From Magnetospirillum sp. 15-1 (lineage in GTDB: Bacteria; Pseudomonadota; Alphaproteobacteria; Rhodospirillales; Magnetospirillaceae), in the NCBI RefSeq assembly GCF_900184795.1, contig NZ_FXXN01000028.1:528632-592631 (forward strand): DNA of 64,000 nt, in the 5' to 3' direction. The notes under the pieces were generated by a model. That model had not been told where the DNA came from and made no database searches. It saw nothing but the letters and a program-made list of their open reading frames with translations. Positions 60,204 through 64,000 of the stretch are shown here, piece by piece. The translations under genes and the position numbers were made by a program. How positions within the stretch are numbered: the first letter of the stretch is position 1; every line of letters starts with the position of its first letter.

Positions 60204-61865
60204 TTAGGACGCGGCGGTCAGATCGGAAGCCGCCACCTTGGTGGCTTCCTCGGCGACCAGCTCTTTCTTGGAGAGCTTGCCGATCATGGTCTTCGGCAAC
60301 TGATCACGCAGTTCGATCTCCGCCGGAAGCTCGATCCGCGACAGGTGATCGGCAAGGAAGGTCCGCAGTTCCTGCGGCGAGGCGGCGGTTCCCTCGCGCA
60401 GCCGCACGAACGCCTTGGGGGCCTGGCCGCGATAGGCGTCGGGAATGCCGATGACCACCACCTCGGCGACGGCGGGGTGGCGGTAGAGCGCCTCCTCGAC
60501 GATGCGGGGATAGACGTTGTAGCCGCCGCAGATGATCAGATCCTTGATGCGGTCCACCAGGAAGACGTAGCCGTCCTCGTCCACATAGCCGATATCGCCG
60601 GTGCGCAGCACGCCGTCGCGCAGCACCGCGGCGGTCTCGTCCGGCCGCTGCCAATACCCCGCCATCACCTGCGGGCCGCGCACGCAGACCTCGCCCTTCT
60701 CGCCGGTTCCCAGCCGCTTGCCGTGCTCGTCGGCGGCATGGATCTCCACCAGCGTCCCCGGCAGGGGCAGGCCGATGGAGCCGTCCTTGATGGTTCCGTC
60801 CGGCGGATTGCAGGTGACCACCGGTGAGGCCTCGGACAGCCCGTAGCCTTCCACCAGCGAACAGCCGGTCAGGCGCTGGAAATCCATCCGGACTTCCAGG
60901 GGCAGGGGCGCTCCGCCGGAAATGCAGAACTTGATGGACGACAGATCACTGCCGCCCCCCTTGGCGGCGCCGTTGATGGCGGTATAGATGGTCGGGACAC
61001 CGGGAAACAGGGTCGGCCGCGTCTTGGCGATGGTGCGCATGACCTGCTTCAGCTCGAACCGGGGCAGCATCACCAGCTCGGCGCCGATCAGGACGCCGAA
61101 ATTCAGGCCCACGGTCATGGCGAACACATGGAAGAACGGCAGCACGCACAGCACGCGCTCCTTGCCGGGCTCCAGGCAGCCGACCACCCGGCGAAGCTGC
61201 TCCACATTGGCGGTCAGATTGGCGTGGGTGAGGATGGCCCCCTTGGGCACGCCCGTGGTGCCGCCGGTATATTGCAGCACCGCGATATCCTGTTCCGGAT
61301 CGATGGTCTCGGGGCGCAGGTCGGTGCCGAACGAGGTCAGGCGGGCGAAAGAGACGTGGCGCAGATCCTCGGGGATGTCGGCCCGCTCGCTGCGCTTGAG
61401 GACGCGGAACATCAGCCCCTTCACCGCCGGCAGGATGTCCTTCATGGAGCACACCACGACCCGCTCGAGGCAGGACTCCTCGAGCAGCCCGGCCACCTTG
61501 GGATAGATCTGCTGCAGATCCAGGGTGACCATGATGACGGTTCCCGAATCCCTGACCTGGGTGGCCAGTTCCCGCTCCACGTAGAGCGGATTGTAATTGA
61601 CCACCGTTCCGCCGGCCTTCAGCACCGCGTAGTAGCAGATGACGAAATAGGGGGAATTGGGCAGGCACAGCCCGACACGGACGCCCTTGCGAACCCCCAG
61701 CTGACGGAAGCCGACCGCGGCGCGCGCCACCAGATTGCCCAGCTCGGCATAGGTCCAGCGCCGGCCCAGGAAATCCATGGCCATGGCGGGGCCGAACCGT
61801 GCGACGGCATCGTCCAGCAGGCTGTCGACCCGCCGCAGCGGAATAGCGACCGGTGGTACGCTCAT
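60204..61865 (-). CDS. fadD: Long-chain acyl-CoA synthetase, FadD type
   Basis: A 553-residue AMP-forming ligase that activates fatty acids to acyl-CoA. The P-loop LQYTGGTTGVPKGAILTHANL, the motif VEGYGLSEASPVV, DGVLRTGDIGYVDEDGYVFLVDRIKDLII and the catalytic Lys in LPKTMIGKLSKKELV are all present. It resembles FadD in length and in the opening segment. It has its own start 97 bases after the SCP2 gene, transcribed the same way, and probably shares a promoter with it. It supplies substrate for the dehydrogenase, hydratase and thiolase encoded next door. Confidence 0.94.
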   Translation of the reverse strand: MSVPPVAIPLRRVDSLLDDAVARFGPAMAMDFLGRRWTYAELGNLVARAAVGFRQLGVRKGVRVGLCLPNSPYFVICYYAVLKAGGTVVNYNPLYVERELATQVRDSGTVIMVTLDLQQIYPKVAGLLEESCLERVVVCSMKDILPAVKGLMFRVLKRSERADIPEDLRHVSFARLTSFGTDLRPETIDPEQDIAVLQYTGGTTGVPKGAILTHANLTANVEQLRRVVGCLEPGKERVLCVLPFFHVFAMTVGLNFGVLIGAELVMLPRFELKQVMRTIAKTRPTLFPGVPTIYTAINGAAKGGGSDLSSIKFCISGGAPLPLEVRMDFQRLTGCSLVEGYGLSEASPVVTCNPPDGTIKDGSIGLPLPGTLVEIHAADEHGKRLGTGEKGEVCVRGPQVMAGYWQRPDETAAVLRDGVLRTGDIGYVDEDGYVFLVDRIKDLIICGGYNVYPRIVEEALYRHPAVAEVVVIGIPDAYRGQAPKAFVRLREGTAASPQELRTFLADHLSRIELPAEIELRDQLPKTMIGKLSKKELVAEEATKVAASDLTAAS

Positions 61866-61936
61866 GACGCTTCATCCTCCCAGCTGGCGGACTTTTGCCG
61901 CCTTATATTTTTTTATCCCCGGCCGACGTGTTTCCG

Positions 61937-62239
61937 TCAGCCGATCGCCCCGACCAGGGCCATCGCCACTCCCATCGATCCCCTGACCTTGATGCGCCCC
62001 ATGGCATAGGCGAGCATCGGGTCCATCTTTCCCGTCATCAACTTTATCAGGTTCTCGGAGCTGATCTTGACGGTGCAATCGCATTCGTCGCCGTCACCGT
62101 CGATCAGCACCGCCCGCCCGCCCCGGGCGTCGACCAGATACTGGCCGTCGGCCGTCAGATCGAAACAGACCACCGCGTTAAGGCGTGACAGCTTCGGCAA
62201 ACTCTCTTCAATCAATCGCTCAAGCTCGTCGGCAGACAT
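61937..62239 (-). CDS. SCP2 sterol-carrier-domain protein
   Basis: A 100-residue protein made of a single SCP2 domain: AVVCFDLTADGQYLVDARGGRAVLIDGDGDECDCTVKIS then LIKLMTGKMDPMLAYAMGRIKVRGSMGVAMAL. SCP2 domains bind fatty acyl-CoAs or other lipids in a hydrophobic tunnel. ATG at 62239 has AAGGGGCGAG; a TTG at 62263 is less likely. It is placed before the acyl-CoA ligase gene, consistent with a lipid-shuttle role. A strong palindrome lies 24 bases upstream. Confidence 0.88.
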   Translation of the reverse strand: MSADELERLIEESLPKLSRLNAVVCFDLTADGQYLVDARGGRAVLIDGDGDECDCTVKISSENLIKLMTGKMDPMLAYAMGRIKVRGSMGVAMALVGAIG

Positions 62240-62263
62240 CGGCTCGCCCCTTGCGTCGCTCAA

Positions 62264-62285
62264 TTGACGTTTACGTAAACATCAA
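62264..62285. promoter_or_regulatory. 22-base ACGT-centred palindrome upstream of SCP2/fadD genes
   Basis: Half sites TTGACGTTTAC and GTAAACATCAA meet at the centre; the whole is a palindrome with one mismatched pair. It lies 24 bases upstream of the SCP2 start codon. The TTnACGT/ACGTnAA pattern resembles LiuR-type MerR operators as I recall them, and a MerR gene is 2 kb away, so it is a candidate operator. Confidence 0.6.
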
Positions 62286-62470
62286 CACTCAGGCATGTCA
62301 ACGCCATTTCCTCGGTAATTGATGCGGCGGCCGCTGGCGCAACAGGGATAGCACGCGGCAAAGAGCGCGGTTTGCCGCCATTTCCCCACAAAACCACGGT
62401 GCGAACCTCATATAATCAGGAGGCGAGCCGGCTTTTAGGAATATGCCGAAATGGTGATGATTTTTTATGT

Positions 62471-62484
62471 TGACGTAATCGTCA
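62471..62484. promoter_or_regulatory. Second ACGT-type palindrome, upstream of DUF1302 gene
   Basis: TGACGTAATCGTCA has inverted TGACG/CGTCA arms around TAAT. It lies 280 bases before the DUF1302 start in the AT-rich part of the gap. It shares the TGACGT half with the sites at 60111 and 62264, so it may bind the same MerR protein. Confidence 0.4.
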
Positions 62485-62764
62485 TGTTTGTGCCGAATAG
62501 ATATGCCGAGAGCAAGCACCATATGCAGGTCGGGAAACGGCCCCTCGGTGGAGGCAAACGATCATCCGGGGAGTCACGCGGCCGCGGCCGCGACCATGGC
62601 TTTCATCATACTGATGCGCTGCACCGATGGCTGGCTTCGATCTCCGGTTCGTCAGGGTAGGCCGCTGAGCTGATTGTGGAATCCTCCATGCATCAACGTC
62701 TGTCGCCGTTCCGGCCGGAGCGGCGACGCAGGGCCAAGACTTGAACAGGACTGGGGGATTAACG

Positions 62765-64000
62765 ATGAGCAGTAGGTCACGTTCCGGAGGATTGGGTCTC
62801 GCCGCCGTGGCGGCGATGGTTTCGGCCTCCCTGGGGGGAGCCGCCAGAGCGGAGCAGTTCGAATACGAAGGGTGGCAGGGCAACTGGAACACCACCGTGT
62901 CCCTCGGCTCGACCTGGCGCGCCCAGGACCCCAATCCGAAGCTGTTCAAGGCCGCCGACGGCGCCTCGATCGGATTGGCCGGCGGCACCGGCGGCAGCAG
63001 CAGCGATGCCAACACCCTCAACTCCAAGGCCGGCGACCGTGTCTCGACCATCTTGAAGATGGTCAGCGACCTGGAGATCAAGAAGGACGACATGGGCGGC
63101 CTGGTCCGCTTCAAGGCCTGGTACGACGAGGCGCTGAGCGCCGAACGCGTCCGCTACGGCAACATGGCCGACAATTACGCCAAGGGAACTTCCCTGTCGG
63201 ACAGCGGGCTGGAAACCAGCCAGCAGTTCAAGGGCGTTCAGTTGCTGGACGCCTATGTCTACAACACCTTCGACGTGGCCAACCGGCCGCTGCAGGTCCG
63301 CCTGGGGCGCCAGTCCCTCAACTGGGGCGAAAGCCTGTTCTTCCAGGGCGTCAACCAGATCAATCCCATCGACGCCCCCGCCCTGCGGCGGCCCGGCGCC
63401 GAGGTCAAGGAGGGCATGCTGCCCATCTGGGCCATCGACGCCAACGCCAATCTGGGGGCCGGCGTCTCGGTGGAGGGCTTCTATCAGCTGGCCTGGGAAC
63501 CGACCACGGTCGAGGCCTGCGGCACCTATTGGTCTTCCCTGGATATCCAGGCGAGCGCCAATCCGGGCCAGTGCAACAAGATCGTCGTCGGCTCCACCTC
63601 GTCGGCGGCGGCCATCGCCAGCGGGACCTACGCCCCGCTGAACCCCGGCAAGAAGGCCCGGTCGCTGGGCGAGTTCGGCATGGCCGTCCGGCTTTCCGCC
63701 GACCCGATCGACACGGAATTCGGCCTTTACGGCATGAACATCCATTCCCGCACCCCGATCATCACCGGCAACAAGGGAACATGGGGCAGCACGGCGGCCG
63801 GCGTGATCAACGCGCAATCGACCAAGAATCCGCTGATGGCCCATCAGATCAGCACCAACGCCCTGCTGGCCGGCAAGGGCATCGTCTCCGCCTCCGCCTT
63901 CTGGGAATATCCCGAGGACGTCCAGGTGTTCGGTGCCAGCGCCGCCACCACCGTCCTGGGATGGTCGGTGGGGTCCGAGATCAGCGTCATCCCCAACCTG
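62765..64000 (+). CDS. DUF1302-type outer-membrane protein, N-terminal part
   Basis: The frame starts at the ATG at 62765 (GGGGGA upstream) and is open to the right edge, giving 412 codons without a stop. A Sec signal peptide ends near residue 29 (GGAARAEQ). The mature chain has alternating hydrophobic strands, Gly and aromatic residues and motifs such as RLGRQSLNWGESLFFQGVNQINPID, typical of the DUF1302 family of predicted porin-like beta-barrels. Such proteins are often near fatty-acid or hydrocarbon degradation genes, and this one neighbours acyl-CoA ligase and SCP2 genes. A role in lipid or aromatic acid uptake is an inference. Confidence 0.85.
   Translation, partial: MSSRSRSGGLGLAAVAAMVSASLGGAARAEQFEYEGWQGNWNTTVSLGSTWRAQDPNPKLFKAADGASIGLAGGTGGSSSDANTLNSKAGDRVSTILKMVSDLEIKKDDMGGLVRFKAWYDEALSAERVRYGNMADNYAKGTSLSDSGLETSQQFKGVQLLDAYVYNTFDVANRPLQVRLGRQSLNWGESLFFQGVNQINPIDAPALRRPGAEVKEGMLPIWAIDANANLGAGVSVEGFYQLAWEPTTVEACGTYWSSLDIQASANPGQCNKIVVGSTSSAAAIASGTYAPLNPGKKARSLGEFGMAVRLSADPIDTEFGLYGMNIHSRTPIITGNKGTWGSTAAGVINAQSTKNPLMAHQISTNALLAGKGIVSASAFWEYPEDVQVFGASAATTVLGWSVGSEISVIPNL

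Larger units (their letters stand above)
62240..62764. other. Long divergent intergenic region
   Basis: A 525-base non-coding region between the SCP2 gene (minus) and the DUF1302 gene (plus). It contains two ACGT palindromes (62264-62285 and 62471-62484), an AT-rich part near 62405-62500 that probably holds promoters, and a GC-rich NotI-like repeat near 62579-62593. Short open frames exist but none has a good start or codon pattern, so I call no gene. Confidence 0.5.

Noticed and set aside
62579-62593. GCGGCCGCGGCCGCG block as a functional site
   Set aside because: It is a short GC repeat in a GC-rich genome with no nearby pattern to give it meaning.
1-64000. tRNA, rRNA, CRISPR array, IS element or prophage
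   Set aside because: No cloverleaf-like segments, rRNA motifs, regularly spaced repeats, transposase or phage genes were recognised anywhere in the window.

Overview
The window is a GC-rich, densely packed stretch of an alphaproteobacterial chromosome. Gene content and order (hupSLCD uptake hydrogenase, narK-narK-narGHJI, a RegB/RegA redox pair, an ETF/fatty-acid block) suggest a facultatively anaerobic member of the Rhodospirillales, perhaps Magnetospirillum-like. That assignment is inference; no rRNA, tRNA or magnetosome gene is present to confirm it. Neighbouring genes often overlap by 1 to 14 bases, so many operons are tightly coupled.

Layout. (1) 1-6279: the tail of a methyltransferase, then on the minus strand a chemoreceptor followed by hupS, hupL, hupC and hupD, a membrane-bound H2-oxidising hydrogenase. 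(2) 6402-9107: an unusual sensor kinase that carries a complete phosphorelay and a LuxR-type DNA-binding domain in one chain. (3) 9262-19899: a catabolic island with an MFS transporter, VOC protein, TRAP binding protein, CitE-like lyase, two class III CoA-transferases, a methyltransferase, a MaoC/HTD2-type hydratase and a LysR regulator, with a divergent acyl-CoA dehydrogenase and SDR. This set resembles bacterial itaconate/C5-dicarboxylate degradation loci. (4) 19901-23983: XRE-cupin regulator, orphan ABC binding protein, and a mandelate dehydrogenase/mandelate racemase pair.

(5) 23989-40047, all minus strand: an anaerobic respiration block. In transcription order it runs narK1, narK2, narGHJI, a terminator, then a CuA subunit, a divergent heme-copper catalytic subunit, a SCO protein and a CtaG-like/TehA-like fusion, and finally RegB and RegA. 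The catalytic subunit lacks one CuB histidine and the usual active-site tyrosine, so it is a better candidate for nitric oxide reduction than for oxygen reduction. A Crp/Fnr regulator is divergent from narK1, and FNR-like boxes lie before it and before regB. (6) 41193-49073: KdpD/KdpE without kdpFABC, a MocR regulator, CcoG and an Hsp70-like protein.

(7) 49237-64000: fatty-acid oxidation. ETF-QO, EtfA and EtfB take electrons from acyl-CoA dehydrogenases to quinone; a thioesterase, an HSDL2-like SDR, acyl-CoA dehydrogenase, a two-domain hydroxyacyl-CoA dehydrogenase/enoyl-CoA hydratase, thiolase, acyl-CoA ligase and an SCP2 protein complete the set, with a MerR regulator and ACGT-containing palindromes that may form its regulon. 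A DUF1302-type outer-membrane protein runs off the right edge.

Electron flow ties the regions together: H2 through HupC, and fatty acids or acyl-CoAs through ETF-QO, feed the quinone pool; NarGHI and the putative NO reductase are outlets, under redox (RegBA) and Crp/Fnr-type control. These functional links are inferred from gene content.
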